A stretch of DNA of 64,000 bases from Bacteroidales bacterium (GTDB lineage Bacteria; Bacteroidota; Bacteroidia; Bacteroidales; Rikenellaceae), in the NCBI GenBank assembly GCA_910575495.1, contig CAJTFS010000001.1:186001-250000 (forward strand). Reading direction: 5' to 3'. The translations under genes and the position numbers were made by a program. The stretch's first letter is position 1. Every line of letters starts with the position of its first letter. Shown in pieces: positions 9,356-17,476 of the stretch. Under the pieces are notes generated by a model. That model saw nothing but the letters and a program-made list of their open reading frames with translations. It did no database searches and was not told the origin of the DNA.

Positions 9356-10633
9356 CTATTTCAGATCGACGCGTATCTTGTCGATGCGGTGAGCATCCAT
9401 CTCCTTGACGGTGAAACGGATGTCGTGCGAGGTGAAGATGTCGCCCTTGGCGGGGAAGTCGCGTTTGAGTTCGAGCATCAACCCGGCGAGCGTCTCGGCC
9501 TCGCCGCGGACGTCGGAGAAAGTCTCCTCGTCGAGCGACAAGATGCGTTCGAAGTCGCCGATGTGGGTTTTGCCCTCGAAAAGGTAGCTCTTGGCGTTGA
9601 GCCGCGTATAGAAACTCTCGTCGACATCGGATTCGTCGGAGATCTCGCCTACGATCTCCTCGATGATGTCCTCCAGCGAGACGAGGCCCAGCGTGGAGCC
9701 GTACTCGTCGACGACGATGGCCATGTGGACCTTGTTGGTCTGGAAGTCGCCCAGCAGGTCGTTGATCTTCTTGTGCTCGGGCACGAAGTAGGGCTTGCGG
9801 ATGAGCTGCTGCCAGTCGAACTCGTCGCCGTGGTTGATATAGGGCAGCAAATCCTTGACATAGAGCGTGCCGCGGATGTTGTCGATGTCCTCCTCGAAGA
9901 CGGGGATGCGCGAAAAGCCCGATGCGATGATGGTCTGCTTGACCTTTTCGTAGGAATCGGTGAAGTCGAGCGCCGTGATGTCGACGCGGGGCTTCATGAT
10001 CTCCTGGACCTCGGTATTGACGAAGTTGACGATGCCCGAGAGCATGACGTGCTCCTCGGGATTGGCCGTCTGGGTCATGTCGACGGCATCGGCCAGGTCG
10101 TCGAGCGAAATCTCGCTCTTATGGGCGGCCTTCTCGCTGATGCGGCTGCTGGTGCGCACGAGGATGAACGACAACGGGTAGAAAATCCAGCGCAGCACCG
10201 AAAGCGGGCGCGCGACGAACTGCGCGAAACGCGCGGGCAGCGTCTGCGCCAGCACCTTGGGCAGCACCTCGCCGAAAAGTAGCAGCAAGAACGTGACGAC
10301 GACGGTCTTGAAGAGAAACTCGAACCGGGTGAAGGTAAAGAGGGCGTCGACGATGTTGGCCATAAGGATGGTGATGCAGATATTGACCAGATTGTTGACG
10401 ACGAGGATGGTAGCCAACAGAAAGTCGACGTTGCCCAACAACCTCAGCACGGCGTCGCCCGAAGCCGAAGGGTGCTGCTTGAAGCGCTGGACATCGTTGT
10501 GCGAGAGCGAAAAAAACGAAGTCTCGGCACCCGACACAAGCGCGGAGATGCAGAGCAAGACGAAAGCAAGGATGCCGAAAAAAAGGATATGGGCGGGAAA
10601 ACCGTTGAAGATAATCCAGGGAACGTGTTCCAA
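9356..10633 (-). CDS. gldE: GldE-type membrane protein (DUF21, CBS pair, CorC/HlyC domain)
   Basis: The 425-residue protein has an N-terminal DUF21 membrane domain with about four helices within residues 10-160. It is followed by two CBS domains (about 205-325, including RIPVFEEDIDNIRGTLYVK and IVVDEYGSTLGLVSLEDI) and a CorC/HlyC transporter-associated domain (about 340-425). This architecture matches hemolysin-family/CorC proteins, and in Bacteroidota it is named after gliding protein GldE. No gliding machinery is present in the window, so a metal-ion efflux or envelope role is more likely than motility. It sits between ftsZ and the phosphopantetheinyl transferase gene. The pairing with the latter gene is common in this phylum. 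Confidence 0.85.
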   Translation of the reverse strand: MEHVPWIIFNGFPAHILFFGILAFVLLCISALVSGAETSFFSLSHNDVQRFKQHPSASGDAVLRLLGNVDFLLATILVVNNLVNICITILMANIVDALFTFTRFEFLFKTVVVTFLLLLFGEVLPKVLAQTLPARFAQFVARPLSVLRWIFYPLSFILVRTSSRISEKAAHKSEISLDDLADAVDMTQTANPEEHVMLSGIVNFVNTEVQEIMKPRVDITALDFTDSYEKVKQTIIASGFSRIPVFEEDIDNIRGTLYVKDLLPYINHGDEFDWQQLIRKPYFVPEHKKINDLLGDFQTNKVHMAIVVDEYGSTLGLVSLEDIIEEIVGEISDESDVDESFYTRLNAKSYLFEGKTHIGDFERILSLDEETFSDVRGEAETLAGLMLELKRDFPAKGDIFTSHDIRFTVKEMDAHRIDKIRVDLK

Positions 10634-10649
10634 AACCGGGGAATTTAGG

Positions 10650-11963
10650 TTAGAAAAGCGAGCCGTTTTCGGGCTCCTCCTTGGCGGCGGCCTTCTCCTC
10701 GCTCAACACCTTCTTGCGGCCGCCGGCATGGTGGACGACGAACTTGGAGTTGCGGGCCTGGTAGGCGGGCCGGGAAAGCAGCTCCTCGATGTTGCTGTAG
10801 CGCGTGGACCTGGCACCGAGCACGACCTGCTCGGGAGTGCGCACCGCCGGTTTGGCGGGTGCCAGGGGCTTGATGGGCTCCAGCACGGGCGCTGCGGGGT
10901 CGGCCGCGCCGACAGGCTGCACGGTCCGGGCCGGGGGAATGACCTGCGTGAGACCTTCGCGGGAACTCTCCTCGAAACCGGTAGCGATGATGACCAGCTC
11001 GATGGCATTGCCCAGCTGGGGTTTGACACCCGTACCCCAGATGATGTTGGCATCGTGAACGACGCCGGCGTCGTCCTTCACGCTGGCATGGGCCTGGATG
11101 TAATGCAGGATGGTGTTGAGCTCGTCGGACATGAGCTCGTCGGAACCCGACACCGAGATATGGAGAAGGATGTTCTTGGCTCCGGAGATAAGGTTGTGAT
11201 CCAGGAGCGGCGACTGAAGCGATGCCTTGGCCACCGCCTCGGCGCGGTCCTCGCCCTCGGCCGTGGCGACGGCCATGTGGGCGCGGCCGGAGTTGCGCAT
11301 GACCTTGGAGACATCGGCGAAGTCGACGTTGACGATGTCGCTGGGCACGGTGATGATCTCGGCGATGCCTTTGGCCGCGGAGGCCAGAATGTCGTCGGCC
11401 TTGCCGAACGCCTGTTTGAGCGACAGGCGGCCGTAGATTTCGAGGATGCTTTCGTTGTTGATGATGAGCAGCGAATCGACGTTCTCCCGCAGCTCCTCGA
11501 TACCACGGAAAGCCTGCTCGTAGCGGATCTTGCCCTCGACGGCCAACGGCGAGGTGACGATGGCGACGACGAGGATTCCCATCTCGCGGGCCAGCTTGGC
11601 GATGACGGGCGAAGCGCCCGTACCGGTGCCGCCGCCCATTCCGGCCGTGATGAAGACCATGCGTGTGCCGGCCGCCTCGAAGTGCTGCCGCACGTCGGGC
11701 AGGGTTTCGACGGCAGCCCGCCGGCCGTTCTCGGGATCATTGCCGGCTCCGAGACCCTCGGCGCCGAGACGTATTTTGGTCTCCACGGGGCTCTTGTCCA
11801 AAGCCTGCTGGTCGGTGTTGCAGACCATGAACGACACGCCGCGGATGCCGAGGCTCCACATGTGGTTGACGGCATTGCCGCCGGCACCGCCGACACCCAC
11901 CACGGTGATAATCGACCGCTCGTCGCGCGGCGCTCTGATCTCCGACATAAATTCGTCTGTCAT
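10650..11963 (-). CDS. ftsZ: Cell division protein FtsZ
   Basis: Tubulin-like GTPase that forms the division ring. It has 437 residues. The nucleotide-binding segment GVGGAGGNAVNHM is at about 23-35 and the tubulin signature GGGTGTGASP at about 110-119. The catalytic loop segment is NVDFADVSKVM. The globular part ends near residue 330. It is followed by a Pro/Ala-rich linker and a conserved tail, NIEELLSRPAYQARNSKF, with a short acidic end. It is the last division gene of the leftward murG-murC-ftsQ-ftsA-ftsZ series. Confidence 0.98.
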   Translation of the reverse strand: MTDEFMSEIRAPRDERSIITVVGVGGAGGNAVNHMWSLGIRGVSFMVCNTDQQALDKSPVETKIRLGAEGLGAGNDPENGRRAAVETLPDVRQHFEAAGTRMVFITAGMGGGTGTGASPVIAKLAREMGILVVAIVTSPLAVEGKIRYEQAFRGIEELRENVDSLLIINNESILEIYGRLSLKQAFGKADDILASAAKGIAEIITVPSDIVNVDFADVSKVMRNSGRAHMAVATAEGEDRAEAVAKASLQSPLLDHNLISGAKNILLHISVSGSDELMSDELNTILHYIQAHASVKDDAGVVHDANIIWGTGVKPQLGNAIELVIIATGFEESSREGLTQVIPPARTVQPVGAADPAAPVLEPIKPLAPAKPAVRTPEQVVLGARSTRYSNIEELLSRPAYQARNSKFVVHHAGGRKKVLSEEKAAAKEEPENGSLF

Positions 11964-12073
11964 AAGGCTATCGAAAGACGGAAAACGCGTTTCCGCCGAA
12001 CTTGTTTAAACTTGTTGATCGCACACACTTGTTGATCGCGCATTCGCATCGGTGGCGGCCGGGCTCCCGGGCA

Positions 12074-13693
12074 TCAGATCTCCTCGTCGTCGGCCCCTTC
12101 GCCGTCGAAACCGGCCACGCTGCCCACCACCTTCTTGAAGATCGAGCTCCAGTCGCGCTTGCGGCGCGGCCCGATCACCACGGGTTCCTCCTCCTCGGGT
12201 TCGGGCGGCACGAAGCCCTGCCGGGGCATGGGCTCGGGTTGCGCGGGCGCCTGAGGACGTACGGGCTGCACCGACGGCCGCGAGGGCGGAACGGGTGCGG
12301 CGGCCTGGGACTGCTGAGCCGGTGAAGGTTGCACGGGCCGCACGGGTGCGGTCCGGACACCCGGCACTGCCTGCGGCTGTGCGGTCCGGGGCTGCCGGGG
12401 TTGCGGCTGAGGCTGCGGAACCGGCGGAACGGGGCCCCGCGGCGGAACGGCAGCGGCGGAACGGGGATCGGAAACGGGGACGTGCGCCCGTCCCGACGCA
12501 GCGGTCTGGGCGGGCGTCGAGGCATGCTCGACAACGGCGCAGGCACCCTGCTCGGCACCCTTGATCAGAATGCCGACGGCCGTAGCGAAAGCAGGATCGG
12601 CCACGAAGTCGATCGAGGCATCGTCGATCCCGACGTCGGGCAGCGCGACGCGCACTTCCATCTGGGTGACGCGGCGGAACAGCTCGTCGAGGTCTTTCAG
12701 CGCAGCGGAACCGCCGGTGAGGACGATTCCGTAGGAGAGTTTGGAGGCATAGCCCGAATCCTTGATCTCCTGCATCACGAACTCGGCGATGTCGGTGGCG
12801 CGCGCCTCGATGACGGTGGCGAGGTTTTTCAGCAGAATATCCTTGGCGTCGCGCGTGGTGCGGCCGTTGACACGGATAAGTTTGTCCTCGGGCGCAAGCT
12901 CGGAGACGGCCGAACCGTACTTGCGCTTGAGGTTCTCGATGTGCTTCTCGGGCACGCCCATGGCGCGGATGTCGCGGTTGATGGCCGAAGCGCCCATGGG
13001 GATGGAGACGGTATAGCGGACGACGTTGCGGTAGTAGACCGTGACGTCGGTGACGCCGGCGCCGAGGTCGACGACAGCGACGCCCTCCTCCATCTCCTCG
13101 GGCTGCAGGATGGCGGCAGGGGTGGCCAGCGCATCGGCGAAGACGCCGAGCATCCTGATGCTCAGACGCTTGAGCGCCATATCAAGACGCTGCACAGGCG
13201 TCTTGTGGCAGAGGATGAAGTTGAAGGTGGAAGAGAGCTTCTTGCCGAACGAGCCGACAGGGTTCTTGACCTCCTGATTGTCGTCGACCACATAGTTCTG
13301 CGGGATGCGCTCCATGATGGTCTCGTCGTCGGGAGCCTGGACGTTGCGCATGCGGTCGAACAGCGACTCGACATCCTTCTGGTTGACGCCCGTCTGATGA
13401 TCGGAGACGAAGACATGGTCGGTATGGCGCGCGCACCGCACGAAATCGCCCGAGATGCCGGCATAGGCCTCGGTGATCCGGATGCCCAGCTGCGCCTCGA
13501 CCTCGGAGACCGCATCGCGGATGGCCCGGCTGACCAGCTCGATGTTGTCGATGCGCCCGGCATTGACTCCCTCCACGGGCTTCGAGACGATGGCCGCGAC
13601 ACGGAGCGGGCCCCCGTCGCACGTCTCGCCGACGGCGACGACCACGGACGACGAACCCAGATCGACGGCTACGATATAGTTTTTTCTTTCCAC
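12074..13693 (-). CDS. ftsA: Cell division protein FtsA
   Basis: Actin-like protein that anchors FtsZ to the membrane. The best start is a GTG at 13693 giving (M)ERKNYIVAVDLGSSSVVVAV. The open frame continues upstream into ftsQ, but with unrelated sequence. This gives 539 residues, longer than the roughly 420 of typical FtsA. The actin-like ATPase core (VVDLGAGVTDVTVYY, IVLTGGSAALKDLDEL) occupies about 1-385. A Pro/Gln/Ala-rich linker of more than 100 residues follows. The C-terminus, KRDWSSIFKKVVGSVAGF plus an acidic tail, fits the membrane-binding amphipathic helix. The gene lies 11 bases after ftsQ. Confidence 0.95.
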   Translation of the reverse strand: MERKNYIVAVDLGSSSVVVAVGETCDGGPLRVAAIVSKPVEGVNAGRIDNIELVSRAIRDAVSEVEAQLGIRITEAYAGISGDFVRCARHTDHVFVSDHQTGVNQKDVESLFDRMRNVQAPDDETIMERIPQNYVVDDNQEVKNPVGSFGKKLSSTFNFILCHKTPVQRLDMALKRLSIRMLGVFADALATPAAILQPEEMEEGVAVVDLGAGVTDVTVYYRNVVRYTVSIPMGASAINRDIRAMGVPEKHIENLKRKYGSAVSELAPEDKLIRVNGRTTRDAKDILLKNLATVIEARATDIAEFVMQEIKDSGYASKLSYGIVLTGGSAALKDLDELFRRVTQMEVRVALPDVGIDDASIDFVADPAFATAVGILIKGAEQGACAVVEHASTPAQTAASGRAHVPVSDPRSAAAVPPRGPVPPVPQPQPQPRQPRTAQPQAVPGVRTAPVRPVQPSPAQQSQAAAPVPPSRPSVQPVRPQAPAQPEPMPRQGFVPPEPEEEEPVVIGPRRKRDWSSIFKKVVGSVAGFDGEGADDEEI

Positions 13694-13704
13694 GCTTGAA
13701 TCTG

Positions 13705-14805
13705 TTATTTCCTGCAAACCACCTGGTCGTTGTATCTCAAATCTATCGTGCGGAACTCCTCCCACCCGATGCGCGAAAGGCCGCCCCGGTAGAAGCGCAT
13801 GAGCTTGTCGAACTTGCGCTCCGCATCCTCCAGCCGGCCGAAGCGGACGGTATGGCGGCCGCTGCGCGGCACGAGATCTATTTCGAGGGCCCCGGCAGGG
13901 GTCGTGCGGGCCACGATCTGCACCACTTCCGACCTCCAGAACGCATCGCTTTCGACACTCTCCACAAAGGTAAGGAGTTTCGCGAAATCTTCGTAGCTTT
14001 TCTCCAACTTTTTTTGCCGCAGGCGTTCCTGTTCCTGCCGGCGGGCCAGCGCATCGATCTCCTGCCCGATAAGGCGGGCTTCGTAGCGGTAGCTGCGCCG
14101 CAGGATCGCTTTCTCGCGCCGCAGTTCGGCCACGCGCCGTTCGAAATCGCCCGCCGACTCGAAACGCCACCACTGCCGCTTGATGCGGCGCCTGCGAAGC
14201 TGGGCGATGCGGCGGTCGTTCTCGATCTCGCGCTGGTAGAGAGGATACTTCTCCTTCTCCAGCGCGGCGATGCGCTCCGCAATGCGGGCGATCTCGGCGT
14301 CGACGCACTCCCTCACGCTGCCCGTATGCCCCTTGGGAAACGGCGGTGCGTAGCTGCCCGTGACAACGGGCACGTAGAGCGACGAGCCCTTCGGAGCCGG
14401 AAACACGTAGCCTTCGGCCGTGACATACGAATCGACGCCGTCGGTCCGCAGCCGCAGCAGGGGCTGGCGCTGCTTGATCGTGATACGCAGGGTGCCCGCA
14501 TAGTCGACGTAGGCGACCGCACTGCTCACGAAGCCGTTGCGGGCGATCAACCCTTCGAGCGCCGGCAGATCGACAGCATCAACAGCCGTGCCGATCGTGG
14601 CCGTGCCGCTGCGCCCGATCCACTCGCGCACCCGGGCCGACGACACCAGACAGCCGCGCGACGAGCTGTCGGCCACCTCTATTTCGAGCCGTTCGACCAG
14701 CCGGCCCGACCGGGCGCGGCGCGCCGAAAGGGCAGCGAAAAGCAGATAACCGCCGACGAGCACCCACAAAAGGGTCAGCAGCGTGTATCGGAGCGTACGG
14801 GACAT
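13705..14805 (-). CDS. ftsQ: Cell division protein FtsQ with a coiled-coil insertion
   Basis: Bitopic divisome protein. It has a short cytoplasmic N-terminus, one membrane helix (about 8-25) and a periplasmic POTRA/beta region. The 366 residues exceed the roughly 240-250 usual in Bacteroidales. The core reads normally up to SSLYVPVVTG (141-150) and resumes at AKLLTFVESVESDAFWRSEV (275-294). Between them, about residues 158-272 are a highly charged, Arg/Glu-rich stretch with heptad character (for example RRVAELRREKAILRRSY), predicted to be a helical coiled coil. The call rests mostly on position between murC and ftsA and on the POTRA-like core. The insertion is discussed as a finding. Confidence 0.85.
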   Translation of the reverse strand: MSRTLRYTLLTLLWVLVGGYLLFAALSARRARSGRLVERLEIEVADSSSRGCLVSSARVREWIGRSGTATIGTAVDAVDLPALEGLIARNGFVSSAVAYVDYAGTLRITIKQRQPLLRLRTDGVDSYVTAEGYVFPAPKGSSLYVPVVTGSYAPPFPKGHTGSVRECVDAEIARIAERIAALEKEKYPLYQREIENDRRIAQLRRRRIKRQWWRFESAGDFERRVAELRREKAILRRSYRYEARLIGQEIDALARRQEQERLRQKKLEKSYEDFAKLLTFVESVESDAFWRSEVVQIVARTTPAGALEIDLVPRSGRHTVRFGRLEDAERKFDKLMRFYRGGLSRIGWEEFRTIDLRYNDQVVCRK

Positions 14806-14870
14806 GGATCGTTCGGAATCAGTTCAGCATGAATGTCTGGGTTGTTATGTTGCGGCTTGCGGCGCCCGCT

Positions 14871-16253
14871 TCAGCTTTTGGCTTTCAGTTTTTCGGCCAG
14901 CGCATCGCAGCAGGCGTCGATGTTGCCGGCGCCGAAGCTCACGACGACGTCGGTCGCCATGGCGGCGACCTCGTCGGCCAGCCGGTCGCGCCCGACGATG
15001 CGGCAGGGAACCGTCACCCGCTCGGCGATGATCTCCGACACGACGCCCGGAATGGGCTCCTCGCGCGCCGGGTAGATGGGCAGCAGCACCGCCTCGTCGG
15101 CCAGCGACAGCGCCTCGGCGAACTCTGCGTAGAAGTCGCGCGTGCGGGTGTAGAGGTGGGGTTGGAAGAGCGCCGTGACCTTGCGTCCGGGGAACATCTT
15201 GCGCACCGACGCGAGCGTGGCGGCCAGCTCGCGCGGATGATGGGCATAGTCGTCCATGTAGACCTGGCGCGGCGTGTTGACGTAGAACTCGAAGCGCCGC
15301 TTGACGCCCGAGAACGACGCCAGCGCCTCGCGGAGCCTGTCGGCGTCGAAGCCGCCTTTGTCGGCCTGCGCGGCGCACCACACGGCGGCACAGGCAGCCA
15401 CGGCATTCTCGATGTTGACCCACCCGGGGATGCCCAGCGTGCATCCCTCGACCGCCCCGCCGGGCGTCACGAGATCGAAACGGTAGTAGCCGCCCTCCAG
15501 CAACCGGATATTGCGGGCATAGAAGTCGCAGGGCGTATCGTAGGCATAGCGGTAGATGCGGATGGAGGGGTTGTCGAGCCGCAGGTCGACTCCCTGCTTG
15601 ATGACGAGCGCACCGCCGGGCCGGATCTGCCGCACGAACTGCGAAAAAGCCTCCTTGACGGCTTCGTGCGTGCCGTAGATGTCGAGGTGGTCGGCATCGG
15701 CCGAGGTAATCACGGCCACGTCGGGAAAGAGACGCAGGAACGAACGGTCGAACTCGTCGGCCTCGACAGCAAGCCGGTTGCCGGAGCCGAGCACAAGGTT
15801 GCCGCCGAAATTCTTGGAAATACCGCCCAGAAAGGCCGATCCGCCGCCCGTGACTCCACGGTTGAGCCATGCCACGAGCGTAGAGGTGGTGGTTTTGCCA
15901 TGGGTGCCGGCGACGGCCATCACGTACTTGCCCTCGGCCAGGTGACCCAGCATCTGCGAACGCTTCTCGACGGTGAAGCCGTGTTCGCGGAAGTAACGCA
16001 GCTCGCTGTGCTCCTGCGGGACAGCCGGAGTGTAGACCACGATCGTGTCGTGCGGATCGAGAAATTCTTCGGGAACGGCCCGTATGTCGTCATCATAATG
16101 CACCGAGGCCCCTTCGGCCTCCAGTTCGGCGGTCAGACGCGAGGGGGTGCGGTCGTAGCCGGCCACACGTTTGCCCACGTGCAGAAAATAGCGGGCCAGG
16201 GCGCTCATGCCGATGCCCCCGATGCCCAGAAAATAGACTTTCGAAAACTCCAT
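14871..16253 (-). CDS. murC: UDP-N-acetylmuramate--L-alanine ligase MurC
   Basis: Cytoplasmic ATP-dependent ligase that adds the first L-Ala of the peptidoglycan stem peptide. The 460-residue length is normal. The N-terminal UDP-binding motif is FLGIGGIGMSALARYF (about 8-23). The ATP-binding P-loop is GTHGKTTT (116-123), followed by an HHPRELAATLASVRKMF segment in the C-terminal domain. It begins 1 base after the end of murG and precedes ftsQ, the conserved order of the dcw cluster. Confidence 0.98.
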   Translation of the reverse strand: MEFSKVYFLGIGGIGMSALARYFLHVGKRVAGYDRTPSRLTAELEAEGASVHYDDDIRAVPEEFLDPHDTIVVYTPAVPQEHSELRYFREHGFTVEKRSQMLGHLAEGKYVMAVAGTHGKTTTSTLVAWLNRGVTGGGSAFLGGISKNFGGNLVLGSGNRLAVEADEFDRSFLRLFPDVAVITSADADHLDIYGTHEAVKEAFSQFVRQIRPGGALVIKQGVDLRLDNPSIRIYRYAYDTPCDFYARNIRLLEGGYYRFDLVTPGGAVEGCTLGIPGWVNIENAVAACAAVWCAAQADKGGFDADRLREALASFSGVKRRFEFYVNTPRQVYMDDYAHHPRELAATLASVRKMFPGRKVTALFQPHLYTRTRDFYAEFAEALSLADEAVLLPIYPAREEPIPGVVSEIIAERVTVPCRIVGRDRLADEVAAMATDVVVSFGAGNIDACCDALAEKLKAKS

Positions 16254-16254
16254 G

Positions 16255-17361
16255 CTACAACAATTTGACTATTTCGTCGACAATCTCTTCCGCCGCCCGG
16301 GGCCGGGCCAGCCGTTCGAGGTTGGCGCTCATGCGGCGCAGCGCCCCGGGGTCGGACAGCAGTTCCAGCGCCCGCGGCATCGCTTCGGTTCGGCATTCGG
16401 CATCGGGCACGAGCACGGCGGCCCCCTCCGACACGAGCGCCTGGGCATTCTTGGTCTGGTGGTCCTCAGCGACGTTGGGCGAAGGCACGAACAACACAGG
16501 CTTGGCGACCAGACAGAGCTCCGACACCGTACCGGCGCCGGACCGCGACACGACGAGGTCGGCCGCGGCATAGGCCAGGTCCATGCGCTCGATGAAAGCG
16601 CCCTGCCAGATGCCGGGCACAGGATGGGCGACAAGGAACTCGCGCATCTCGCGCTCGTAGTATTTGCCCGTCTGCCAGATGACCTGCACGGGAGCCGGCG
16701 CACCCTCGAGCGAAAGGATCCACGCCTTCATCATCTCGTTGAGCGAACGCGTTCCGAGCGACCCTCCGACCACCAGAATCACCGGCTTGTCGGGACCGAA
16801 CCCGTAGTGGGCCAGCGCCTCGGCCCGGCCGGCGCCCTCCTTGGAAAAACGCCCCCGCAGGGGATTGCCTGTCAGCACGATGCGGTCGGCCGGGAAGAAA
16901 CGTTCCATGCCCTCGTAGGCGGTGCAGATGCAGCACGCGCGGCGAGCCAGAATCTTGTTTGTCACGCCGGCATAGGAATTCTGCTCCTGGATGAGCGTCG
17001 GCACGCCCATGCGCTGGGCGGCCCACAGCACGGGCGCGCTGGCATAGCCGCCGAATCCCACGACGGCATCGGCGCGGAAGTCGCGGATGGTCTTGCGGGC
17101 CCGGCGGATGCTGCGCCACACCTTGAAGGGCACCAGCAGGTTGCGCCACTCCAGACGGCGCTGCAAGCCCGCGATGGGGAGCCCGACGATGCGGTAACCC
17201 AAGGCGGGGACCTTCTCCATCTCCATCTTGCCCTCGGCTCCCACGAAAAGGAGTTCGACCCCGTCGCCCAGACGGCGTTCGAGCGCTTCGGCGACCGCTA
17301 CGGCCGGGTAGATGTGGCCGCCCGTACCGCCGCCCGAGAGAATGATATGTTTCGGTTGCAT
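16255..17361 (-). CDS. murG: UDP-GlcNAc:lipid I N-acetylglucosaminyltransferase MurG
   Basis: Peripheral inner-membrane glycosyltransferase that converts lipid I to lipid II. From ATG 17361 it has 368 residues and begins MQPKHIILSGGGTGGHIYPA, the diagnostic glycine-rich loop. A GTG two codons upstream is an alternative start. The UDP-GlcNAc site segment reads DLVVSRSGAGTVSELCLVAKP near residue 265-285. In most dcw clusters ftsW lies directly upstream. Here the next gene upstream is comM, 115 bases away. Confidence 0.98.
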   Translation of the reverse strand: MQPKHIILSGGGTGGHIYPAVAVAEALERRLGDGVELLFVGAEGKMEMEKVPALGYRIVGLPIAGLQRRLEWRNLLVPFKVWRSIRRARKTIRDFRADAVVGFGGYASAPVLWAAQRMGVPTLIQEQNSYAGVTNKILARRACCICTAYEGMERFFPADRIVLTGNPLRGRFSKEGAGRAEALAHYGFGPDKPVILVVGGSLGTRSLNEMMKAWILSLEGAPAPVQVIWQTGKYYEREMREFLVAHPVPGIWQGAFIERMDLAYAAADLVVSRSGAGTVSELCLVAKPVLFVPSPNVAEDHQTKNAQALVSEGAAVLVPDAECRTEAMPRALELLSDPGALRRMSANLERLARPRAAEEIVDEIVKLL

Positions 17362-17476
17362 GATCACAATGCTATTTCGATTGGTTCTCCTGAAAATCGG
17401 GGTTTCTTGCCCAACGCGAGGTCGAGGAAGATCTTCACCCGCGCCGGAAAAGATTATGTCGGTTCGGTTTCATGTT

